64,000 bases of DNA from the NCBI GenBank assembly GCA_905211505.1, contig CAJMAX010000001.1, forward strand, positions 23,301 to 87,300. Reading direction: 5' to 3'. The DNA is from an uncultured bacterium (GTDB taxonomy: Bacteria > Cyanobacteriota > Vampirovibrionia > Gastranaerophilales > Gastranaerophilaceae). Positions 45,462 through 53,425 of the stretch are shown here, one piece after another (position 1 is the first letter of the stretch; the number at the start of each line of letters is the position of its first letter). A program made the translations under genes and the position numbers. The notes beneath the pieces were generated by a model that worked only from the letters and a program-made list of their open reading frames with translations, was not told the origin of the DNA and did not search any database.

Positions 45462-46667
45462 TTAAATATTTTCATCTTCCAGTTCAAAATCACTGTAATC
45501 AAATTCTTCGTCATCGTTTTCATCATTTGTTGGTGTGTAATTTTCTTCCTCAGTTTCATCATTGAAAGATTCATTTTCGAGAGTAGATTGTGGATAATCT
45601 TCATCTTCTTCTTGAATATTGTTTGCTTGTCTTACCGGGGTCGAAGTTTCGTTGTTTTGAGCGATTATATTGTTTACTTTGACTCCGTATCTGTCATTTA
45701 TTATGACAAGAGAACCGCTTGCAATTGGTTTACCTTCGACTTTTAAAGTTACATTGTTATCGTAAAGCGATGTTAAATCAACAACAAGACCTTCTTCTAT
45801 ATTTTTGAGTTCTCCCAGAGAGATTTTTACCGCATCAAACTCTGCATTCATTTCAACTTCAATTGTGTCCCATATATTTTGATGAGTTTCACTCATTTCA
45901 TCTCCTCCGTTGTTTGTTTCAGGTATAAGTAAATCCATATTCGGGGTAATTTTTATATTCATTTCCTCTCCAAGGATAGAAAGGGTTAAGTGCGATATAT
46001 TGCTGTCTTCAAATACTACTAAATCTCCTTCTTCGAGGCTTTTTAAATCGTATAAAGAAAATTTAGTTTTCCCTACGATAATTTTTGCCAGAGTCTGGCA
46101 GTTTGGAAAGTCGTTTTCAGAAAATTTTGGGCCTGAAGAGTTTATTTGTTCAGGAGTTAACAGTGCTTGCGGTAGTGATATGATGATTTTACCTGCGTCT
46201 TTATTGTATTCATCTGTATCTTTTATTAAAAATGTTAGATGAATAACGTCAAAGTTTGTTTTTTTTACAACTGTTGGTTCCGGATTATTTAAATTTTCTT
46301 TTATTGTGTCAAACATGAAACTGTTAAAAGAAGTTATAATTTTTGTTTCTAATTCAGATATTTTATTTATATTGAATTTTGTTTTTGATGCTCCTAAAGC
46401 TTTGCTTAGAATTAAATCAATTGCTCTATCTGTGAGCCTGAAGAACATATCATAGTTTTCATCAATACGAATTTTTGTAACAAAGCAAGATTCATTATTT
46501 AATAAGCAATTTAAATTTTTGCTTAATCCAATGAATTTTACAATAAAGTTTTTTTCAAAAAATTCATCATAAGAATTTTGCACTATCTGAGGAAATGTAT
46601 TTTGATACCAGTTGTACTCTTTATACAACTCATTTGTTGCTATTGAATTTTGAAGCTTATCTTCCAT
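45462..46667 (-). CDS. Flagellar switch/type III sorting-platform protein with two SpoA domains (FliM/FliN-, FliY- or SctQ-like)
   Basis: A 401-residue protein. The first SpoA-like domain spans about residues 205-275 (VVGKTKFSLYDL, LEEGDLVVFEDS, MNIKITPNM) and the second about 290-345 (AVKISLGELKNIEEGLVV, VEGKPIASGSLVIINDRYGV), the latter being the typical FliN C-terminal domain. The N-terminal 190 residues lack recognisable FliM CheC-like motifs. An acidic low-complexity tail (about 355-401, Glu/Asp/Asn) follows. Two SpoA domains in one chain is the design of SctQ and of some FliY proteins. It leads the fliO-P-Q-R operon; AAGGGA precedes the ATG. Confidence 0.8.
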   Translation of the reverse strand: MEDKLQNSIATNELYKEYNWYQNTFPQIVQNSYDEFFEKNFIVKFIGLSKNLNCLLNNESCFVTKIRIDENYDMFFRLTDRAIDLILSKALGASKTKFNINKISELETKIITSFNSFMFDTIKENLNNPEPTVVKKTNFDVIHLTFLIKDTDEYNKDAGKIIISLPQALLTPEQINSSGPKFSENDFPNCQTLAKIIVGKTKFSLYDLKSLEEGDLVVFEDSNISHLTLSILGEEMNIKITPNMDLLIPETNNGGDEMSETHQNIWDTIEVEMNAEFDAVKISLGELKNIEEGLVVDLTSLYDNNVTLKVEGKPIASGSLVIINDRYGVKVNNIIAQNNETSTPVRQANNIQEEDEDYPQSTLENESFNDETEEENYTPTNDENDDEEFDYSDFELEDENI

Positions 46668-46918
46668 ACAACTTATCCCTTAATTATCCCCGGAAATATC
46701 GCACATATTCCCCACATATACAATATGATATAAATAGGATTATTTCATCAATCTTTTAATGGATATTTTTAAAAAGTCATATATTTTGGCTGTTTATTTT
46801 TTTGTAATACATTACTTGTATTAGAAATTTTTCTTTAAATTCTATAAAAGGTTGATTTAATTATTTATAAAATTTGAAATAATAAAATTGTAATCACTGT
46901 TTATAGGAATTAAAGAGA
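46668..46918. promoter_or_regulatory. Divergent intergenic region upstream of the flagellar operon
   Basis: No gene is seen. On the minus strand, GATAAT at about 46690 precedes the switch-protein gene. No clear -35, sigma54 or sigma28 motif was found, so how the flagellar operon is controlled is open. On the plus strand the region is very AT-rich and has several TATAAA-like boxes before the small gene at 46919. Confidence 0.35.
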
Positions 46919-47089
46919 ATGAATTTACACGAGCAATGCTTATTACGTTATTTAATGTTTCCTGATGAGTTGTCATATACTACCGAAATTTTAAAACTTA
47001 ATAATAAAATTTTGGAGCAAAAGTTTGTTGTAAAAAATATTCTTGCTAATGTTTCCGGATTAACTTATACTGAAGAGGTCAGATCATAA
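46919..47089 (+). CDS. Small 56-residue protein upstream of the diguanylate cyclase
   Basis: ATG at 46919, TAA at 47087-47089. The product begins MNLHEQCLLRYLMFPDE and ends TYTEEVRS; it is helical and charged with no membrane segment. AGGA lies about 10 bases upstream, and its stop codon falls inside the ribosome binding site (AAGG) of the next gene, 12 bases before its ATG, as in a coupled operon. The family is unrecognised. Codon use is like its neighbours. Confidence 0.5.
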   Translation: MNLHEQCLLRYLMFPDELSYTTEILKLNNKILEQKFVVKNILANVSGLTYTEEVRS

Positions 47090-47101
47090 GGTTTTTTGGT
47101 T

Positions 47102-48874
47102 ATGTTTAAAAAATTTATATATACGCTGTGGATTTCAATATTACTTTTGTTGATTTTTTTTAGTTTAAAGAATGGGAGTTATACAGCGTTTATCAATTCT
47201 ATGGAGAACAGAACATTTGATATTCGCCAGAGTATTCTGGTAAAATCAAATAAAAAGCTTCATAATAAAGATATTGTCATTGTTGCTATTGATGATGGTA
47301 GTTACGAGTATATTCTTGATCAATATGGAGAATGGCCATTATCTAGAAATGTCTACGCAAAAATGGTGGATTATATTGAGGCTCAAAATCCCAAAAGCAT
47401 AGCTTTTGACCTGATGTTCGTAAAATCAATGAAAAGCGCTGCAAGTGAAGATGCCGCACTGGTTAAGGCTTTTCAAAAATATGATAACTTATACACTGCT
47501 ATGAATTTAGATAATCAGCCGGAAGAATTAAGAATTCCTGCAAAATTACCTGATTCGCTGGCTGTTAATATTGAAAATGATTCAAATAAGGTTGATTTTG
47601 GCTATTTGGAATATTCAAACTGCAGGACTGTTCTTGATAGGATTTTAAACAGTACTTCTAATATTGGAATGATAAATGTCTTGAGAGCGGATGATGGTGT
47701 TTTAAGAAAGATGCCTTTGTTTTTGAAGTATCAAGGGAAATATTATCCGCAATTAGGTTTTAAGGTTGCAATGGATGCCCTTGGTATTAAAAACCAAAAT
47801 GATTTTACTGTTGATAAAAAAGGAAGACTTGTTCTATCTGATGGAACAAAGGTTGATGTGGATAAAGATGGTGGAGCTATCTTAAACTGGTATGGCCCTG
47901 CAGGAACTTATGAAAATATTCCTATGTATAAATTGTTGAAAACGATTGAGGGCAAGGAAAAAGGTAATTTTGATTTTCGTAATAAAATTGTATATTTTGG
48001 AGCAACAGCTGCAAGTTTGTTTGATATAAAAACCGTACCTGTGGATAAGGTATATCCAGGAGTTGAAGTCCAGGCTACATATGTTAATAATATTATTGAC
48101 GGAAATTTAATACACAAAGTACCTTCTTATGTGAATATTCTTGTAGGAGTGGTGCTTCTTATAATTACGGTTGTTTTTGTTTTTCTTATACAGTCAATGC
48201 CTGTGGCGTTAGGTGTTTCGATGACTGTTTACATGGTCTATATAATGCTCACTTATTACTTAATGAAGTTCTGTAATTTGTGGATTGAAATTGTTTCCCC
48301 TCTTACTATTGCTATATTTTCATTTGTAGCTGCAGTGATAATAAAATATTTAATAAAATCAAGAGATTTTGATCAGCAGTATAAGCTGGCGACAACTGAT
48401 GGATTGACAGAATTGTATAATCACAGGTATTTTCAAGAACAAATGCAAAGATTTGTTTCTCACTGTGAACGTTATGAAACTGTGTTTTCTTTAATTATTA
48501 TTGATATAGATTTTTTTAAAAAGTTTAATGATAACTATGGACATCAATCGGGTGATGCCGTATTAAGACAAGTTGCTTTTGAATTAAAGAAAAATGTAAG
48601 AGCGACCGATATAGTATGCAGATACGGCGGAGAAGAAATGAGTATTATTCTCCCAAATACTAAAAACGAAGAAGCCGTAAGTATTGCAAATAAATTGTGT
48701 ACAATTATTTCGTCTAAGAAACTTAAATTAAGCAATGGACGAGAAAGCAATGTTACAATAAGTTTAGGCGTATCTACATTTAGAGAAGACGGAAATACTC
48801 CGTCAGATATTATAGAAGCCGCTGACAAACGTTTGTATCATGCTAAGGAGAACGGAAGAAATAGAGTAAATTAA
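47102..48874 (+). CDS. CHASE2-domain diguanylate cyclase
   Basis: A 590-residue membrane sensor making c-di-GMP. An N-terminal helix is followed by an extracytoplasmic CHASE2 domain (about residues 30-330; DIVIVAIDDGSYEY, PKSIAFDLMF), then three membrane helices (about 335-410) and a GGDEF domain. The active site reads GGEEM at 509-513, an accepted variant of GGDEF with Met in the last place, and an inhibitory-site RATD lies at 500-503. It should be active and product-inhibited. The ATG at 47102 is chosen over the TTG at 47096. It probably heads or follows a small gene in an operon with the ATPase-TPR gene, 3 bases downstream. c-di-GMP would link it to the pili and flagella encoded nearby. 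Confidence 0.9.
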   Translation: MFKKFIYTLWISILLLLIFFSLKNGSYTAFINSMENRTFDIRQSILVKSNKKLHNKDIVIVAIDDGSYEYILDQYGEWPLSRNVYAKMVDYIEAQNPKSIAFDLMFVKSMKSAASEDAALVKAFQKYDNLYTAMNLDNQPEELRIPAKLPDSLAVNIENDSNKVDFGYLEYSNCRTVLDRILNSTSNIGMINVLRADDGVLRKMPLFLKYQGKYYPQLGFKVAMDALGIKNQNDFTVDKKGRLVLSDGTKVDVDKDGGAILNWYGPAGTYENIPMYKLLKTIEGKEKGNFDFRNKIVYFGATAASLFDIKTVPVDKVYPGVEVQATYVNNIIDGNLIHKVPSYVNILVGVVLLIITVVFVFLIQSMPVALGVSMTVYMVYIMLTYYLMKFCNLWIEIVSPLTIAIFSFVAAVIIKYLIKSRDFDQQYKLATTDGLTELYNHRYFQEQMQRFVSHCERYETVFSLIIIDIDFFKKFNDNYGHQSGDAVLRQVAFELKKNVRATDIVCRYGGEEMSIILPNTKNEEAVSIANKLCTIISSKKLKLSNGRESNVTISLGVSTFREDGNTPSDIIEAADKRLYHAKENGRNRVN

Positions 48875-48877
48875 CGC

Positions 48878-51292
48878 ATGAGACAAGATTTTCTGGAAAA
48901 CCAAATAGTTGTAAAAGATATTCCTAAGGAATGTCCTTTTGACTTGTGTTTGCTTGAAAATAATGAAAAGCAGATTGGTGAGATTTGTGAATTCTTGCAA
49001 GATGATGCTAAAAAATTAATGCTTGTTAATGGCTTTAAAGGTGCGGGCAAGTCTCTTGTTGTTGATTTTGTATCCACCTGTTTTAATTCAGGGGTTTTAA
49101 CTCTTCGTTATAATTGTTTAGAAACAACAATTCTGGACGATTTGCTTTTGAGTTTTTTTGAAGCTTTTCGAGTGTTCACTGTTCAAGGAAAACTTGTTCC
49201 TCCAAGGATAAAAACAGAAAATTTTATTCAGAAAATTAATTCTTATTTTAATTCTATTACCCGTCCGGTTGTTATCATTCTTCATTCTTTTGAATCTGTT
49301 TTAAAGTCGAATAAGCATGAAATTTTGAGCTTTATAAAACATTTATCTGCTCTCCAAAATCTTAAAATAATAATTACGTCAAGAAATTTTCAATTTGAGG
49401 ATTTTGAAAATGTTGATTTTGCAAGGGTTACAGTACTTGCATTGTCTCAGGCAATTTTTGAAAAGTACTTAAAATCCAACGGGATAAAAAATATCGGACT
49501 ATTGTCAAACGAATTGTATAAGCATACGAAAGGTTATTACAATTATGTGAATTTATCTGTAAAAATAATGCGTTTGAGAGAGTATTCTCTTGTCCAATTT
49601 TTAGAAGTGTTTTCGAAAAGTTTGATGGCTTTTCCTGATTTTATTTTGCGTGAGGCTTTGGCTTTAGTTGATCCTGTAAGTGCTCATTTGTTCAGATTAT
49701 TGACAGTTATGAGGGTTCCAATTCATGTAAATTTGTTAAAATCATTGCACTTGTTTGATGAAGAAAGAGTGTTTTTCTTTGTTACAAACTCAGTATTGTC
49801 TGTTGATGGTGAATGTTTATATTTGCAAGATTGCTATAGAGAAGTGATTGAACATCAAATTCCTGAGAATGTTCAGATAAAACTTCACAGTGCTTGTATA
49901 GATTTATATAATACCCAGCTCCCGTTAAAACCATTGGAAAGAGATTTGAAACTTTCCCGTCAGACAATGCGTAATGAAATTGAGTATCATACTTTATTTA
50001 TTCCGAAAAAGCCTGTTTTAAATCTGAAAAATGTTCAGATAATAGATGTTAATCCTGTAGTTGAAGTTGTTTCGGAGACTACTCCTGTCGCAGTGGGAAA
50101 TAATATACCTGAAAAAGAAGAATCAAAAGAAGAAAAAATTAATAAAATAAGTTTTATTATTGAAGATGAAGCGATACTTGACGGTATAGCAGATTCCATT
50201 AAGGATTTTGTGACTGAAAAAATTGAACAAACACAGATTGTTGAAAAAAGTTCTAATTTAAATTTGACTCAGGTTATAAATCTTGCAAAACAGGAAGAAC
50301 AAAAATACAATTACAAATATGTTGTATCTTTGTACCAGAATGCATTGACAAAAAAAGATGATGAACATTTTTATTTTTTCCTGCCGACTATTTATGTGAA
50401 ACTTGCCGAAGCTTACAAGCATCTGTCCCAGTGGTATGAAGCTTTAGAATATTATACTCAGGCTCAGGATTTTTACTATAATGCGTCTAATTTAACAAAA
50501 GTTTCAGAAATTAAGCTTGAAATTGCAAATATATATTATATTATTTATAAACATGATAATGCAAAATATATTCTGAATGAACTTGATAATAATCAAAATT
50601 TATCTAACGAATTTCATATAAAAGTTAATCTTGCTATGGCAAAACTTACAAATAATCTGAATGAGGAGTATGATTGTTATAAAAAATCCTTGCAGCTGGT
50701 TGACATGACTGTTGAAAAGTCTATTACTGCCCAATTGTATTATAAGTTTGCGGGAGCTTGTGATGAAAAAAATGATACAAAATCTGCAGTTTTCTATTAT
50801 AAAAAATGTATAGGTTTGGATACTAATCCGCAAAGTAATAAATACTTATCCCGTTCTTTGGCTAATTTAGCAGAATTGTATGATGAAGCAGGACAAACAA
50901 AATCAGCTGTAAAATATTATAAAGAGAGTATGAAAATAGATACTCTTATGAAAAATTATAACGGACTGTTTAATTCGGCTATGCATATGGCAGAGATAAA
51001 TTCTTCAATTGATACAAATGTTTCGTTGGAATTTTTAAATAAAGCTTTAGAATATGCAAAAGTTCTTAATGAGCCTTTCTATATTGTTAGAGCAAATATA
51101 GAAATCGGTGATTTTTATATGCTTAGGAAAGATTTAGAACAGGCATATAAATATTTCATTTCTGCATATGATGTTGCAAAACATTCCTTTAGCAAGGATA
51201 ATTTAGATAAGGTCTCTGCGCGTATTGAAAATTTAAAGCTCAGAGTGAATGAAGAAGATTTTAAAATATTGCAGGAACGGTATGGAAAATAA
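48878..51292 (+). CDS. ATPase with C-terminal TPR repeats (STAND/AAA-like)
   Basis: An 804-residue cytoplasmic protein. Residues 30-300 are a P-loop ATPase domain: Walker A NGFKGAGKS (51-59), Walker B VVIILHSFE and a sensor-like IIITSRN. A winged-helix-like region (about 300-400) leads to a low-complexity linker, then TPR repeats (about 455-800; YVVSLYQNALTKKDD, QWYEALEYYTQAQDF, TKSAVFYYKKCIGL, LEQAYKYFISAYDVA). The architecture is that of MalT-like STAND signalling proteins without a DNA-binding end, and the partner is unknown. It starts 3 bases after the diguanylate cyclase gene, so the two probably act in one pathway; rsmG overlaps its end. Confidence 0.8.
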   Translation: MRQDFLENQIVVKDIPKECPFDLCLLENNEKQIGEICEFLQDDAKKLMLVNGFKGAGKSLVVDFVSTCFNSGVLTLRYNCLETTILDDLLLSFFEAFRVFTVQGKLVPPRIKTENFIQKINSYFNSITRPVVIILHSFESVLKSNKHEILSFIKHLSALQNLKIIITSRNFQFEDFENVDFARVTVLALSQAIFEKYLKSNGIKNIGLLSNELYKHTKGYYNYVNLSVKIMRLREYSLVQFLEVFSKSLMAFPDFILREALALVDPVSAHLFRLLTVMRVPIHVNLLKSLHLFDEERVFFFVTNSVLSVDGECLYLQDCYREVIEHQIPENVQIKLHSACIDLYNTQLPLKPLERDLKLSRQTMRNEIEYHTLFIPKKPVLNLKNVQIIDVNPVVEVVSETTPVAVGNNIPEKEESKEEKINKISFIIEDEAILDGIADSIKDFVTEKIEQTQIVEKSSNLNLTQVINLAKQEEQKYNYKYVVSLYQNALTKKDDEHFYFFLPTIYVKLAEAYKHLSQWYEALEYYTQAQDFYYNASNLTKVSEIKLEIANIYYIIYKHDNAKYILNELDNNQNLSNEFHIKVNLAMAKLTNNLNEEYDCYKKSLQLVDMTVEKSITAQLYYKFAGACDEKNDTKSAVFYYKKCIGLDTNPQSNKYLSRSLANLAELYDEAGQTKSAVKYYKESMKIDTLMKNYNGLFNSAMHMAEINSSIDTNVSLEFLNKALEYAKVLNEPFYIVRANIEIGDFYMLRKDLEQAYKYFISAYDVAKHSFSKDNLDKVSARIENLKLRVNEEDFKILQERYGK

Positions 51293-51872
51293 AAAAAAAT
51301 ATGAATATTACATGCAGGTTTTTTTAGAAGAAAATTCTAAAGTGAATCTTATTTCCAAAAATGCAGAAAATTTTTTATGGGAAAAGCACATATATGATTC
51401 GCTTGCTATTAGCAAATTTTTTGATAAATATGGTATCCCGAAGACATTACTTGATATTGGTACCGGCGGAGGTTTTCCTTCCGTACCTATTGCAATGACA
51501 TACAAGGATATTAGGGTAACAGCGTTAGATAGCATTGGTAAAAAAATAAATGCCGTTAATTCAATAAAAGGAAAATTGGATTTATCAAATTTATATCCAG
51601 TTTGTTTGAGGGTGGAAAACCTTGATGAAAAATTTGATGTTGTCACCTCCCGTGCTGTTTCGTCGTTGAAAAATATCTGTGAATATGCATTGCCAAAACT
51701 TTATAAAGGCGGATATTTTGTGGCTTATAAATCAAGAAAAACTCCTGATGAGATAGATGAGGCTAAAAATGTTTTGAAAAAATATAATGCTAAGATAATT
51801 GAAATCATAGATTATGAACTTCCGGTAGAGGAAGATTTATCCAGAAATTTAATAGTTATTAAACGTATGTAA
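51282..51872 (+). CDS. rsmG: 16S rRNA 7-methylguanosine methyltransferase RsmG (GidB)
   Basis: Methylates G527 of 16S rRNA. Over 196 residues the SAM-binding motif is LLDIGTGGGFPSVPIA (56-71), preceded by the conserved VNLISKN and HIYDSLA, and followed by TSRAVSSL. The ATG at 51282 overlaps the end of the upstream gene by 11 bases with AGGAACGG as ribosome binding site. A start further upstream at 51249 would lack a site. Confidence 0.94.
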   Translation: MENKKKYEYYMQVFLEENSKVNLISKNAENFLWEKHIYDSLAISKFFDKYGIPKTLLDIGTGGGFPSVPIAMTYKDIRVTALDSIGKKINAVNSIKGKLDLSNLYPVCLRVENLDEKFDVVTSRAVSSLKNICEYALPKLYKGGYFVAYKSRKTPDEIDEAKNVLKKYNAKIIEIIDYELPVEEDLSRNLIVIKRM

Positions 51873-51889
51873 TATAAGTAGATTTGTAA

Positions 51890-51918
51890 TTGCATTTTAT
51901 ATGTGTCTTATGTAGAAT
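51890..51918 (+). promoter_or_regulatory. Possible promoter for the YjbQ-family gene
   Basis: TTGCAT at 51890-51895, a 17-base spacer, then TAGAAT at 51913-51918, about 90 bases before the ATG at 52006. Confidence 0.4.
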
Positions 51919-52005
51919 TTAAAAGGTATATTACTTTAAGTGTTTTATTACTCTGCCGGATAATCTTTTTCCGCAAGAGTAAAATTAGGGATAAGGGGTT
52001 TGATT

Positions 52006-52422
52006 ATGACAATATTGAATGATGTTTTTACTGTGCATACAAAAGGAAATACAGATATCATAGATATAACACCACAGATTCGAAATGTTGTTTATAATCA
52101 CGGATTACAAAATGCTGTAGTTTATGTGTATGCTCAGGGGAGTACAGTTTCAATTACTAATATGGAATTTGAGCCCGGGTTACTTGTTGATTTGCCTGAG
52201 GCTTTAGACAGGATTGCTCCGGTAGATGCTCCGTATCATCACGATGAAATGTGGCATGATGGTAATGGATATGCACATGTGAGAGCGTCTATAGTTGGAA
52301 ATTCTACTCATGTTCCTTTAATAGATGGAGTATTACAGTTGGGACAATGGCAGCAGGTTATACTGATTGATTTTGATAATAAAGCAAGAGCAAGAAAAGT
52401 TAATATTCAAATTATTTACTAA
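52006..52422 (+). CDS. YjbQ / UPF0047 family protein
   Basis: A 138-residue single-domain protein of the YjbQ (UPF0047) family, for which a minor thiamin phosphate synthase activity is reported in E. coli; its true role is uncertain. Family motifs are the metal-site histidines in HHDEMWHDGNGYAHVRASI, and STHVPLIDGVLQLGQWQQVILIDFD near the C-terminus. The ATG at 52006 has AGGGG upstream. It is followed at 7 bases by the convergent pilin gene. Confidence 0.9.
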   Translation: MTILNDVFTVHTKGNTDIIDITPQIRNVVYNHGLQNAVVYVYAQGSTVSITNMEFEPGLLVDLPEALDRIAPVDAPYHHDEMWHDGNGYAHVRASIVGNSTHVPLIDGVLQLGQWQQVILIDFDNKARARKVNIQIIY

Positions 52423-52428
52423 ATTAAT

Positions 52429-53103
52429 TTAGTTCCATGGATAGTCTGATGGAATTTTCCATCCATTTTCTCTAATCCAGGCTGCGCAGTATAATCCTTG
52501 TCCGTTTTTTGAGCAGTCATTTCTTATTTCTTTGGAAGATTTATCAGCTCCGTATGGATAAATTGAAGCTTCATCTTTTCTGTATAAAAAGAAGATATCT
52601 TTTCCAAATTGATTTGGTCCTCTTGAGTTGTTTATATCAATAATAATAATCTTGTCGTTATTACTATCGGGGGCTCCTCCGTCATTAATAAATCCAAAAG
52701 TATATAAAATTCCGTCCATAGCAATAAATGGTGTTCTTCCTCTGTGATTTGGATTACCATAAATACCAGCAGCTGCACCAGTTAAATTTTTCCATGGAGT
52801 TTGAGATTTATATCCGCATTTTTTTATTGGATTGCAGGTTTGCATTATTTTTATATATGGTCTGAAGTATTTGTCGATGAACTCTTCTTGAGGTAATGAT
52901 TTATCCCACGTTTCAAGTTCTCCATTTTCGTTTTCAGATAATTTTATAGTCTGATTAAGAGTTGAAATGGATTTTTCCAGAGTAGTTGCAGCTACATGTT
53001 TTCTGTAATTAGTTATAAGTCCGGGAATCGTTATTGCTGCGACAACACCTATTATTCCTAGTGTTATTAAAACTTCAGATAGTGTAAAACCTTTTTGGGT
53101 CAT
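52429..53103 (-). CDS. Type IV pilin-like protein, paralogue of the 5.3-kb pilin
   Basis: A 224-residue prepilin: leader MTQKG, then FTLSEVLITLGIIGVVAAITIP (Gly cut site, Glu at mature position 5). It shares with the pilin at 5267-5989 the NQTIKLSE segment, the ETWDKSLPQEEF / KYFRPYI block, a late GLYCAAW region and the end SDYPWN. It is divergent from an XRE regulator across a 106-base gap holding paired operator-like dyads. An AGGAGG-like site precedes the ATG. Confidence 0.9.
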   Translation of the reverse strand: MTQKGFTLSEVLITLGIIGVVAAITIPGLITNYRKHVAATTLEKSISTLNQTIKLSENENGELETWDKSLPQEEFIDKYFRPYIKIMQTCNPIKKCGYKSQTPWKNLTGAAAGIYGNPNHRGRTPFIAMDGILYTFGFINDGGAPDSNNDKIIIIDINNSRGPNQFGKDIFFLYRKDEASIYPYGADKSSKEIRNDCSKNGQGLYCAAWIRENGWKIPSDYPWN

Positions 53104-53153
53104 AATATTTTTATCCTCCTGCTGAAATACGATAATTAATATTATACACTATA

Positions 53154-53210
53154 TTTACGTATTGATAGTACGTATAATTTACAAAAATTTACGTATAAAC
53201 TGTACGTATA
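53154..53210. promoter_or_regulatory. Two near-identical 23-bp operator-like sites
   Basis: TTTACGTAT-n5-GTACGTATA occurs at 53154-53176 and again at 53188-53210, start to start 34 bases; the outer 9-base arms are identical in the two copies and only the 5-base centres differ. Each is also an imperfect dyad (T.TACGTA. on both arms). The second copy ends on the A of the XRE start codon (53210), so binding there would block the regulator's own expression. Confidence 0.75.
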
Positions 53211-53425
53211 TGAAAGAGCTTTTCTATAAAAATTTAGGGAAAAATATAAAAAAGAGAAGAAAAGAGCTTGGTTTGACGCAGCAGGAATTAGCTGACAGAC
53301 TTGGTATTTCTTTGAATTTTATGGGAAAGATAGAAGTAGCTTTTTCAAAACCTTCATTGGATACTCTCATTGATATGGCGGAGAAAATGGAGACAACGGT
53401 TTCAGAGTTGTCGAAATTTAATTAA
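53210..53425 (+). CDS. Small XRE-family HTH regulator
   Basis: A 71-residue Cro/C1-type protein: one HTH domain (KNIKKRRKELGLTQQELADRL, SLNFMGKIEVAFSKPSLDTL) and no other region. The ATG at 53210 is preferred over an upstream in-frame TTG at 53162 that would translate the operator DNA. It is divergent from the pilin gene and its last 4 bases overlap the convergent recG. Likely autorepressor and regulator of the pilin. Confidence 0.9.
   Translation: MKELFYKNLGKNIKKRRKELGLTQQELADRLGISLNFMGKIEVAFSKPSLDTLIDMAEKMETTVSELSKFN

Noticed and set aside
45456-45746. Plus-strand 96-codon hydrophobic frame opposite the switch-protein tail
   Set aside because: It is the antisense of the acidic Glu/Asp/Asn tail, which always reads as Phe/Ile/Val-rich on the other strand.
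53162-53209. Upstream TTG start for the XRE gene, adding 16 residues
   Set aside because: Those codons translate the repeated operator DNA and the ATG at 53210 gives a standard XRE N-terminus.
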